DNA of 58,301 bases from Bradyrhizobium archetypum. GTDB lineage: Bacteria > Pseudomonadota > Alphaproteobacteria > Rhizobiales > Xanthobacteraceae. A model generated the notes under the pieces. The model had not been told where the DNA came from. It searched no databases and saw only the letters and a list, made by a program, of their open reading frames with translations. Location of the stretch: the NCBI RefSeq assembly GCF_013114835.1, contig NZ_JAAVLW010000015.1, positions 1-58,301 of the forward strand, given 5' to 3'. The position numbers and the translations under genes were made by a program. This document shows, piece by piece, positions 1-7,106 of the stretch (the stretch's first letter is position 1; each line of letters starts with the position of its first letter).

Positions 1-512
1 CGATGGCGCGCCGGCTGCAGGCCGCCCGGCAGCAGAAGATGCTCACCGAGCGCGCCGAAGAGCTCACCACGAAAGCCAAATTCGCGCTCGGCGAAGGCCG
101 CGAGGATCTCGCTGAAGCGGCGCTGTCGCGCCAGGTCGATTTCGAGGCGGAGGCCAAGAAGCTCGACGCGGTCCAGCAACAGGCGCGCGAAGAGGAGCAG
201 CGGCTGGATGACGGCCTCGCCGCGCTCAGCGCCCGCAAGCGCCAGATGGAAGATGCGCTGCAAGCCTACCTGATCTCCCGGCGCGAGGCGGCGCTCGGAG
301 GTGACGGTCCGACCCGCCCGGATCGCTCGGTCGAAAAGAGGGTCGACGCGGCCGAGCAGGCTTTTGATCGCGCCATGGCCGGAGCTGGTGGAATAGGCTT
401 CACCCGCGCCGACGGGGACACGATCAATCGCGTCGCGGAAATTGACAGCATGCAGAGAAGCGCCACCATCGCCGAGCGGCTGGCGGCGCTCAAGGCTCAG
501 CAGGCCGCCTGA
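1..512 (+). CDS. PspA/IM30 family protein (5' end cut by window edge)
   Basis: C-terminal part, about 170 residues, of a PspA/IM30-like protein. These are peripheral inner-membrane proteins that help maintain membrane integrity under stress. The visible part is almost entirely charged, Ala/Gln/Glu-rich alpha-helix with long coiled-coil character, including a central EGREDLAEAAL segment like the one that follows the first helices of PspA, and it ends in a short helical tail (ERLAALKAQQAA). Full-length relatives have roughly 220 residues, so about 50 N-terminal residues lie to the left; the first in-frame ATG (position 3) is probably internal. The stop TGA shares bases with the ATG of the next gene (TGATG at 510-514), which indicates translational coupling. 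The family call rests on helix pattern and sequence resemblance. Confidence 0.75.
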   Translation, partial: MARRLQAARQQKMLTERAEELTTKAKFALGEGREDLAEAALSRQVDFEAEAKKLDAVQQQAREEEQRLDDGLAALSARKRQMEDALQAYLISRREAALGGDGPTRPDRSVEKRVDAAEQAFDRAMAGAGGIGFTRADGDTINRVAEIDSMQRSATIAERLAALKAQQAA

Positions 513-799
513 TGATTCACAAGCCGACAGACTGGCACCGGCTGGACGAAGGCGCGGCGGTCCGAACGGCCCGAACCGCCGCCGCGGTCGCCACGGGAAC
601 CGCCAAGGTGGCGCGCCGTGGCGGGCAGGCCGTGATCGGCCTAGTTTGTTACTTCTTCGTGGCGATCTGGGGCTTTGCCGCAATCGCCAGCGGCCTTGCC
701 GGAAGTCTGCCGAGCCTCATTGGCATCGGCGCGATGGCAGCCTTCATGTACTGGCTCGGCCGCCGGGCATTCGCGAAGACACGCGCGACGTCGGGTTGA
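512..799 (+). CDS. Small two-helix membrane protein coupled to the pspA-like gene
   Basis: Hypothetical protein of 95 residues. The first 40 residues are polar with several Arg/Lys, followed by two hydrophobic stretches at about residues 40-60 and 64-82, giving a likely hairpin in the inner membrane, and a short basic tail (RRAFAKTRATSG). The start codon overlaps the stop of the preceding PspA-like gene, so the two are translationally coupled. The context suggests a membrane partner or anchor for the PspA-like protein, but the sequence is not recognisably PspB or PspC. The function is unassigned. Confidence 0.7.
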   Translation: MIHKPTDWHRLDEGAAVRTARTAAAVATGTAKVARRGGQAVIGLVCYFFVAIWGFAAIASGLAGSLPSLIGIGAMAAFMYWLGRRAFAKTRATSG

Positions 800-1204
800 C
801 GGAGCGGGCCAACTGCGGCCGCGCCGGCTTGTTGGCATTTCGCGGATCATCCGCCCGCGAGGCGACGGTGATAACGAGCCCGGCCCGCCGGGGAGAGCAC
901 GATATAAGCCGTAAAACCATTGCGCAGGGAATGTCGGATGCCTCCGCTGAACCTGTATGCTCGTGTGCGCCTTTTTGCACACTTTTGCACACGAGACCGC
1001 GGGTGCAGCGTGCACCCGGCATTCCCTGAAGCTTCTGACTGGAGGGCAAGGAAATTCGATAGCAAGTCTCGGGCAGATCGGGCCACGAGATCGTGAAGTC
1101 GCGTCATGCCTCAGCCACTCCACGCAAGACAGCATCCTTATATGACCCTCATCTGCTAAATAGAATGCCGTCAATCAAAAACAGGCGGCGCGAGACCGCT
1201 GGAC
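800..1204. other. Intergenic region with two adjacent hairpins
   Basis: No convincing gene is seen in this 405-bp gap; the overlapping reading frames on both strands lack ribosome-binding sites and recognisable protein sequence. The notable content is two neighbouring inverted repeats: CTCGTGTGC at 960-968 with GCACACGAG at 987-995, and CGGGTGCA at 1000-1007 with TGCACCCG at 1011-1018 around a 3-base loop. The promoter of the downstream acyl-CoA synthetase should also lie here. Confidence 0.5.
960..1018. repeat. Pair of perfect inverted repeats (9 bp and 8 bp arms)
   Basis: The first inverted repeat has 9-bp arms (960-968 and 987-995) separated by 18 bases that themselves contain GTGTGC/GCACAC words. 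The second has 8-bp arms (1000-1007 and 1011-1018) with loop GCG. There is no T-run after either, so they do not look like a standard terminator. A double operator or an RNA structure in the leader of the downstream gene are the simplest readings. Confidence 0.45.
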
Positions 1205-2761
1205 GTGGAGGAGGCTTTGTCCGTTCGTTACTACGATTGGATCGCCCATTTCGGCCGCCGCACGCCGGACAAGATCGCGGCCATCGATCTCGCGACCGAC
1301 CGCCGGCAGTCCTACGGCCAGTTCGACACGCGGATCTCGCGGCTTGCCACCCATCTGCGCGAGGCGCTCGGCGTCAAGCGCGGCGACCGCGTCGCGGTGC
1401 TGGCGCTCAACACGACCGATACGTTGGAAGTGCAGTTCGCCTGCGGCCGGCTCGGCGCAGTGTTCCTGCCGCTGAATACGCGGCTGACGGTTCCCGAATT
1501 GCAGTTCATCGTCGGCGACGCTTCGCCGAGCGTGATGATCCATGACTCCGATCTCGCTGAGATCGCGCTGACGGTTGCAAAGCTCTGCAACGTTTCGTGG
1601 ACACTGCTGCTCGGCGCCGGCGGCAGCTATGAGGCGGCGATCGCAGCCTCCAAGCCACTCGAGACGTTTGAGCTCGTCACCCACGACGACATCTCGACCA
1701 TCATGTACACCTCGGGCACGACAGGCCTGCCCAAGGGCGCGATCATCACCCACGGCATGACGTTCTGGAATTGCGTCAACCTCGGCGGTCCAGCCTATGT
1801 ATCGCCGTCGACGGTGCTGCTTACGGTGCTGCCGCTGTTCCACACCGGCGGGCTGAATTGCTACACCAATCCCGTGCTGCATGCCGGCGGCACCGTGCTG
1901 ATCATGCGCGCATTCGATCCGGGCCTTGCGCTGCAACTGATCAGCGATCCTGCCTATTGCATTACGCACTTCTTCGGGGTGCCGGCGATCTACCAGTTCA
2001 TGGCGCAGCATCCTTCATTCGCGACGGCCGATTTCAGTCGCCTCGCGATCGGCGGCGTCGGCGGCGCGCCGATGCCGGTGCCGCTCTTGAAAATGTGGGA
2101 AGAACGCGGCGTCGCCCTCCAGCAGGGCTATGGCATGACCGAAACGTCGCCGGCCGTGCTGGCGCTCGACCGCGAGGACGCCGCGCGCAAGGCCGGCTCC
2201 TCCGGCAAGCCGGTGTTGCATACGGAAGTGCGGATCGTCCGCCCCGATGGCACCGACGCCGATGTCGGCGAGCTCGGCGAACTCTGGGTCAAAGGGCCGA
2301 ACGTCACGCCGGGCTACTGGAACAGGCCGGACGCCAACAAGTCATCCTTCACTGACGGCTGGCTGCACACCGGCGACGCTACGCGGGTCGATGAAGAGGG
2401 CTTCTACTATATCGTCGATCGCTGGAAGGACATGTACATTTCCGGCGGCGAGAACGTCTATCCGGCCGAGGTCGAAAGCGTGCTGCATCAGCTCACCGCG
2501 ATTGCGGAGGCCGCCGTTATCGGCATTCCCGACGAGCAGTGGGGCGAGGTCGGCATGGCAATCGTTGCCATCAAACCTGGCCACACGCTGACACCCGCCG
2601 AAATTCACGCCCATTGCGCGGCCAATCTGGCGCGGTTCAAATGTCCGCGGCTGATCGAGTTCGTCGACGCGCTGCCGCGCAATGCGACGGGGAAGATTCA
2701 CAAGCCGACACTGCGACGGCAGTTCAACGCGCCGAAAGCGACGGATAAGCTGGCATCGTGA
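1205..2761 (+). CDS. AMP-forming acyl-CoA synthetase (fatty-acyl/aryl-CoA ligase)
   Basis: Cytoplasmic ANL-superfamily enzyme of 518 residues that activates a carboxylic acid with ATP to an acyl-adenylate and then a CoA thioester. The signature YTSGTTGLPKG begins at about residue 168, the adenylate-binding YGMTETSP lies in the middle, and the hinge and C-terminal motifs GWLHTGD, DRWKDMYISGGENVYP and NATGKIHKP follow in order, with the catalytic Lys in the last. Length is normal for the medium/long-chain or aryl class. Translation can begin at GTG 1205, but TTG 1217 is attractive because GGAGGAGG (1207-1214) sits just before it. It is a single gene followed by a palindromic repeat. The substrate cannot be read from sequence. 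Confidence 0.9.
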   Translation: MEEALSVRYYDWIAHFGRRTPDKIAAIDLATDRRQSYGQFDTRISRLATHLREALGVKRGDRVAVLALNTTDTLEVQFACGRLGAVFLPLNTRLTVPELQFIVGDASPSVMIHDSDLAEIALTVAKLCNVSWTLLLGAGGSYEAAIAASKPLETFELVTHDDISTIMYTSGTTGLPKGAIITHGMTFWNCVNLGGPAYVSPSTVLLTVLPLFHTGGLNCYTNPVLHAGGTVLIMRAFDPGLALQLISDPAYCITHFFGVPAIYQFMAQHPSFATADFSRLAIGGVGGAPMPVPLLKMWEERGVALQQGYGMTETSPAVLALDREDAARKAGSSGKPVLHTEVRIVRPDGTDADVGELGELWVKGPNVTPGYWNRPDANKSSFTDGWLHTGDATRVDEEGFYYIVDRWKDMYISGGENVYPAEVESVLHQLTAIAEAAVIGIPDEQWGEVGMAIVAIKPGHTLTPAEIHAHCAANLARFKCPRLIEFVDALPRNATGKIHKPTLRRQFNAPKATDKLAS

Positions 2762-2785
2762 CAGTTGCAGGTAAGCAAAGCCGTT

Positions 2786-2884
2786 GTCATGCCCCGCGAA
2801 GGCGGGCATCCAGTAAACACCGGCTGCGGCAATTGAATCGAGGGGCGCGGCGTACTGGATCGTCCGCCTTCGCGGACGATGACA
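2786..2884. repeat. Dispersed palindromic repeat, family B copy 1
   Basis: About 99 bp whose ends are related as an inverted repeat: the left end reads GTCATGCCCCGCGAAGGCG then CATCCAGTA, and the right end TACTGGATCGTCC then GCGGACGATGACA. Each half also contains its own small palindrome (CGCGAAGGCGGG and GTCCGCCTTCGCGGAC). A second copy with the same end structure lies at 38913-39015. It sits in the gap between two convergent genes, typical of REP/BIME-like elements. Confidence 0.7.
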
Positions 2885-2913
2885 GTTGAGTGGGGCCGAG
2901 GGATCGGAGAGAG

Positions 2914-3681
2914 CTACCCCGGCAGGAACAGCGCGAATGGTTCATCCGTCGTTCGCCGCAGATGCTGGCGGTACTGCGCGTAGTTGGGATCGTCGGCCGA
3001 GACGCGGCCGAATGTCGGGTTCGCCACCATCTTGATCGGCAGATAGGCGATTGGCGCTGCGATCGGCGTCAGCATCGAGCCGCGGCCGGCGAGCAGGGTC
3101 GTGATAATGCCGTACATCTCGCCCGAGATCGCCAGCCGCGCCACTGTGATCAGGCGATGCTGACCGTGCCGGTTGGTGACGAGATAGATGTGGCCTGATT
3201 GATTCGGCACCGCCACTTCACCGAACTGGGTGAAGGCTGCGTCCTGCCGCTCGCTCTCATGAAACACCAGTGAAGAGGCCGCATTGTCCCAGGTTATTTC
3301 CGTGCGGTAGGCAAAGATCGCGTCCCTGTCGCCGAACGACGGTCGCACGGTGACGTAGGTTCCCTCGATCCAGGCCACCGCGCGGCGCGAATAGGCGCCA
3401 AGGCCATCGGGCGCCACCTCGCCGTTGATGGCGATCGCCGGCGCCGGCACCGCCTCCGGCGCCTTGCGCAAGGAGACGCCGAGCGCCTGTTCGAGGCGGA
3501 CGGTGGTGGCGAGGGTGAACGGGCGGCGCCCGCCCAGCACCTTTTCGAGCGTCGAAAGGCTGAGCTTGGCCTGTTCGGCCAGCGCCTGCCGCGAGATGCG
3601 GCGACGCGCAATTTCCTCACGAATCTTGTCGGCCACCTGCCGGCTTTGCTCGGCGGAAAGCTGCTTGTCCGGCGCTTGCAT
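2914..3681 (-). CDS. XRE-family helix-turn-helix regulator
   Basis: Cytoplasmic DNA-binding protein of about 255 residues. The N-terminal region (roughly residues 15-70) is an XRE/Cro-type helix-turn-helix, with ISRQALAEQAKLSLSTLEK as the recognisable two-helix core and a following GGRRPFTLATTVRLEQALG segment typical of the family. The remaining 180 residues have no motif I recognise and may form a ligand-binding or oligomerisation domain. I prefer ATG 3681 over GTG 3687 because AGGGG lies at a suitable distance upstream. It converges on the acyl-CoA synthetase and is divergent from the vWA/sortase genes, which makes those a possible but unproven target. Confidence 0.8.
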   Translation of the reverse strand: MQAPDKQLSAEQSRQVADKIREEIARRRISRQALAEQAKLSLSTLEKVLGGRRPFTLATTVRLEQALGVSLRKAPEAVPAPAIAINGEVAPDGLGAYSRRAVAWIEGTYVTVRPSFGDRDAIFAYRTEITWDNAASSLVFHESERQDAAFTQFGEVAVPNQSGHIYLVTNRHGQHRLITVARLAISGEMYGIITTLLAGRGSMLTPIAAPIAYLPIKMVANPTFGRVSADDPNYAQYRQHLRRTTDEPFALFLPG

Positions 3682-3869
3682 CGTCACCCCTGCCTAAACC
3701 GCGCCAGTCTAGCAGACGCACAATCCATCACAAACCCGCACAAAGCCGTCTCCGCCTTGGCGACGCCCGGTGGCGGGCGACTGAACAATGCCGATCATTC
3801 CGCTCGCGCCAAATCGCTGAATTCCACACGCTTCCCACACGGCGAAATCGCCGTTCGGGAGAGAACGAC

Positions 3870-6155
3870 ATGACGACATGCGACGAAATTGAGGCTGACA
3901 AACGCAGCGAACAGCCCAGCCTGATCCGGCTCGTGCTGTTCTTTGTGATGCAAGGCGCTGCCGTGATCCTGGTCGGGTTTGCGGCATTATTTTTGAGTTT
4001 TGAGCCGGTCTGGTCGGCGGAACGCCTGCAATCCAATTTCCTCAAGCCCGGCGATGCGCGTGCCGGCTCGCTGCTCCTCAAGATCGACGAGGGCTATGCC
4101 GATGCGTCACGGCTCGGCGCCGATGTCGATCTCACCGTATCCGGCCCCACGGTTCGCGCGCGCGTCACCCAGATTTTCCGCAATCCATCGAAAGATTGGG
4201 TCGAGGCGGTCTACGTGTATCCCCTGCCCGCGGGCGGCGCAGTTGATTCGCTGAAAATGGTGATCGGCGATCGCGTCGTGGTTGGCGACATCAAGGAACG
4301 GCAGCAGGCGAAGGCGATCTACGAACAGGCGAAACAGAGCGGGCAGAAGGCGGCGCTGACCGAACAGGAACGGCCGAACATTTTCACCAACTCCGTCGCC
4401 AATATCGGTCCCGGCGAAACCGTGCTGGTGCAGATCGAATATCAGGAGCCGGTTCAGCAATCCGGCAACGCATTTTCGCTGCGCGTGCCGATGGTGGTCG
4501 CCCCGCGCTATAATCCGGCGCCTGTCGTGCAGAGCGTCGACTTCCGGCCGGGCAGCGGTTGGGGTGCAATCAAATCCGATCCTGTGCCGGATCGCGACCG
4601 CATCTCGCCCGAGGTGCTTGATCCCGCGATCAATGCGACAGTCAATCCGACGCGCGTCACCGTGCGGCTGCAAGCCGGTTTCCCGCTTGGCGAGGTCAAG
4701 AGCCACCATCACGCGATCAAGACCGAAAAGCCCGATGCCAATACGGACATCATCACGCTTGCCGAAGGCCCGGTGCCGGCCGACCGCGATTTCGAGCTGA
4801 CCTGGAAGCCGGCAGCCGAAATGGCACCGTCGGTTGGGCTGTTCCGCGAGCGTGTCGGCGACAGCGACTACCTGCTCGCCTTCGTCACGCCGCCCTCAGT
4901 CGAGCAGGCGCAGCAGAAACCGCTGCCGCGCGAGGTGATCTTTGTGATCGACAATTCCGGCTCGATGGGCGGCGTTTCGATCATCCAGGCCAAGGCGAGC
5001 CTCACTTACGCCCTCGGCCGACTACAGCCGAACGACCGTTTCAACGTGATTCGGTTCGACGACACCATGGACGTGCTGTTCCCATCAGCCGTGCCGGCCG
5101 ACCGCGCTCATATTGGTCGGGCAACTTCCTTTGTCGGTGCGCTGCAGGCCAATGGCGGCACAGAAATGGTGCCGGCGATGCGCGCGGCGCTGTTCGACAA
5201 GGCCGGCGATGCCAACTACGTCCGGCAGGTCGTGTTCCTGACCGACGGCGCGATCGGCAACGAGCAGCAATTGTTCGAAACCATCAACGCGCTGCGTGGC
5301 CGCTCGCGCATCTTCATGGTCGGCATCGGCTCTGCTCCAAACACCTACCTGATGACGCGCGCCGCCGAACTCGGCCGCGGCACCTTCACCCATATCGGGT
5401 CGGTCGAACAGGTCGAGGAGCGCATGCGCAGCCTGTTTGCCAAGCTGGAGAATCCTGCGGTGACCAATCTGGCCGCCAAATTCTCCGACGCCAGTGCCGA
5501 CATGACGCCGGCCGCACTCCCCGACATCTATCGCGACGAGCCGCTGGTTCTGGCGGCCAAGCTCGACAAGCTTACTGGCTCGGTCGAGATCAAAGGCCGC
5601 GCTGGCGACCGCCCCTGGATCGTCACCTTGCCGCTGACGAGTGCCGCCGAAGGCAAAGGCCTCTCCAAGCTCTGGGCGCGGCGCAAGATCGCGGATGCGG
5701 AGGTTGCGCGCACCACGCGGCAGGCAACCCCGGAGGAAGCCGACAAAACCATCCTCGCATTGGCGCTGGAGCATCAGCTCGTCACCCGGCTGACCAGCCT
5801 GGTGGCAGTTGACAAGACACCGAGCCGTCCTGAAGGAGAGCCGCTCAAATTTTCGGAACTGCCGATCAATCTGCCGGCCGGCTGGGACATCGAAAAGCTG
5901 TTCGGCGAGCGCCCGCGCGTTCCGGCAACGCCGACCGAACGGCACGCGGATACGGATGAGGCGCGACTTCAGGTCGCGGCGCTGAAACGCGTACAGCCTA
6001 TCGCTACGCAAGCGCCCAACGCGATCGCGCTGCCGAAGACGGCCACCGACGCCGAATTGAAGATGATTGCGGGTGTGATCCTGCTCACGGTCGGCCTGAT
6101 CCTGCTCGTGTTCAATCGGCGTCAGTTCAATCGACGTCAGATGTCATTGCGCTGA
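3870..6155 (+). CDS. VIT and vWA domain protein, proteobacterial sortase target
   Basis: Predicted exported surface protein of 761 residues. A hydrophobic N-terminal segment lies at about residues 18-45. It is followed by a VIT (inter-alpha-trypsin inhibitor N-terminal) domain at about 50-180 and a von Willebrand A domain at about 355-530, whose MIDAS motif DNSGSMGG starts at residue 361. The C-terminus has a sortase-substrate layout: LPKTA at residues 721-725, a hydrophobic span (MIAGVILLTVGLILLVF), then a basic tail (NRRQFNRRQ). This matches the family of single sortase targets found beside a dedicated sortase in Gram-negative bacteria. The motif ends in Ala instead of the usual Gly. A sortase gene follows at 6359 after a terminator and a repeat. 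The physiological role of these pairs is not established. Confidence 0.88.
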   Translation: MTTCDEIEADKRSEQPSLIRLVLFFVMQGAAVILVGFAALFLSFEPVWSAERLQSNFLKPGDARAGSLLLKIDEGYADASRLGADVDLTVSGPTVRARVTQIFRNPSKDWVEAVYVYPLPAGGAVDSLKMVIGDRVVVGDIKERQQAKAIYEQAKQSGQKAALTEQERPNIFTNSVANIGPGETVLVQIEYQEPVQQSGNAFSLRVPMVVAPRYNPAPVVQSVDFRPGSGWGAIKSDPVPDRDRISPEVLDPAINATVNPTRVTVRLQAGFPLGEVKSHHHAIKTEKPDANTDIITLAEGPVPADRDFELTWKPAAEMAPSVGLFRERVGDSDYLLAFVTPPSVEQAQQKPLPREVIFVIDNSGSMGGVSIIQAKASLTYALGRLQPNDRFNVIRFDDTMDVLFPSAVPADRAHIGRATSFVGALQANGGTEMVPAMRAALFDKAGDANYVRQVVFLTDGAIGNEQQLFETINALRGRSRIFMVGIGSAPNTYLMTRAAELGRGTFTHIGSVEQVEERMRSLFAKLENPAVTNLAAKFSDASADMTPAALPDIYRDEPLVLAAKLDKLTGSVEIKGRAGDRPWIVTLPLTSAAEGKGLSKLWARRKIADAEVARTTRQATPEEADKTILALALEHQLVTRLTSLVAVDKTPSRPEGEPLKFSELPINLPAGWDIEKLFGERPRVPATPTERHADTDEARLQVAALKRVQPIATQAPNAIALPKTATDAELKMIAGVILLTVGLILLVFNRRQFNRRQMSLR

Positions 6156-6199
6156 CGTCGGCCGAAAGGAGGAGGGACCCCCGACCTCCTCCTTCCAGA

Positions 6200-6247
6200 G
6201 CGCGCGCGGCTCCCACCCGTCCCCAAAGGCCGCGCGCGCCGTTTTTT
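6200..6247 (+). terminator. Strong rho-independent terminator
   Basis: Perfect 11-bp GC stem, GCGCGCGCGGC at 6200-6210 and GCCGCGCGCGC at 6229-6239, with an 18-base loop, followed by CG and six T (6242-6247). It lies 45 bp after the vWA gene and before the sortase gene, so much of the target-protein transcript should end before the sortase. Confidence 0.8.
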
Positions 6248-6257
6248 CCCACCCGGC

Positions 6258-6343
6258 GTCGTTGCGAAGAGCGAAGCGACGAAGCAATCCATCCCTCCGC
6301 ACATGCGGCCGCAATGGATTGCTTCGCTTCGCTCGCAATGACG
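6258..6343. repeat. Dispersed palindromic repeat, family A copy 1
   Basis: About 86 bp with long inverted arms built on GCGAAGCGACGAAGCAATCC at the left and GGATTGCTTCGCTTCGCTCG plus CAATGACG at the right. A second copy with the same arms is at 48703-48786. The right arm is open in the sortase reading frame, so the sortase frame could be extended through it to ATG 6314, but the ribosome-binding site after the repeat argues for the later start. Confidence 0.75.
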
Positions 6344-6358
6344 GAGGAGCAAGCTGAA

Positions 6359-6937
6359 ATGCCCCGCTTCGTCCTCCCTCTCCTCCTCGCCCTCATTGGC
6401 CTGATCCTGTTCAGCCAAGGCACCTACATCCACGCCAAAGCGCTGCTCGCACAGGTCCTGCTCGAACGCGCCTTTGAGCAAACCATCGCAACCGGGCGCG
6501 AGAACAAGCCGTGGTCGTGGGCGGACACATGGCCGGTGGCCCGCATCGAAGTGAAGCGGCTTCGTGCCCGCGCTATCGTGCTTGCGGGCAGCAGCGGCCA
6601 GGCGCTCGCCTTCGGCCCGGGGCATGTCGAACGGACGGCCAATGCCAGCGAGCGCGGCGTCGCCGTCTATTCGGCGCATCGTGATACGCATTTTGGATTT
6701 CTGAAGAACGTCGCGATCGGTGATGAGATCGAGGTAACGCGCAGCGACGGCAAACACTTCCGTTACCGGGTGGATGCCACTTCCGTCGTGCGTTTCGATG
6801 CATCCGGCATCGATCCATTCGCGGATGGATATCAACTGGTGTTGTCGACCTGCTGGCCATTTGACGCGCTGACGTCGGGACCGGAACGCTATCTCGTTCA
6901 CGCCACCATGATTAGGCCTGATCCGGGGCCGCGCTAA
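6359..6937 (+). CDS. Sortase, Gram-negative single-target type (class GN)
   Basis: Membrane-anchored transpeptidase of 192 residues that should cleave the LPKTA signal of the upstream vWA protein and transfer it to an acceptor. The N-terminal hydrophobic segment at about residues 4-20 is the anchor. The family triad is visible: His107 in SAHRDTHF, Cys165 in LSTCWPFD, and Arg177 in PERYLVHA. ATG 6359 is chosen because GGAGG (6343-6347) lies 11 bases upstream and the longer frame to 6314 runs through a repeat. The pairing of one sortase with one VIT/vWA target agrees with the family. A strong terminator separates them, so the sortase may be expressed at a lower level than its target. Confidence 0.88.
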   Translation: MPRFVLPLLLALIGLILFSQGTYIHAKALLAQVLLERAFEQTIATGRENKPWSWADTWPVARIEVKRLRARAIVLAGSSGQALAFGPGHVERTANASERGVAVYSAHRDTHFGFLKNVAIGDEIEVTRSDGKHFRYRVDATSVVRFDASGIDPFADGYQLVLSTCWPFDALTSGPERYLVHATMIRPDPGPR

Positions 6938-7106
6938 AATTCTCCGCCAGCCGGGAAATCGTGCGCGGCGCGAATGGCGCTCATCGCCCAACGCGTGTTG
7001 CCACCCCCATCAAGTCTCAATAAAAAGGGCGCAATCAAAAGAAAGACATGTCGCGACGAGGATTCTCGATCGCCATGGCAAGTAGATAACAGAGTTAGGG
7101 ACATCC

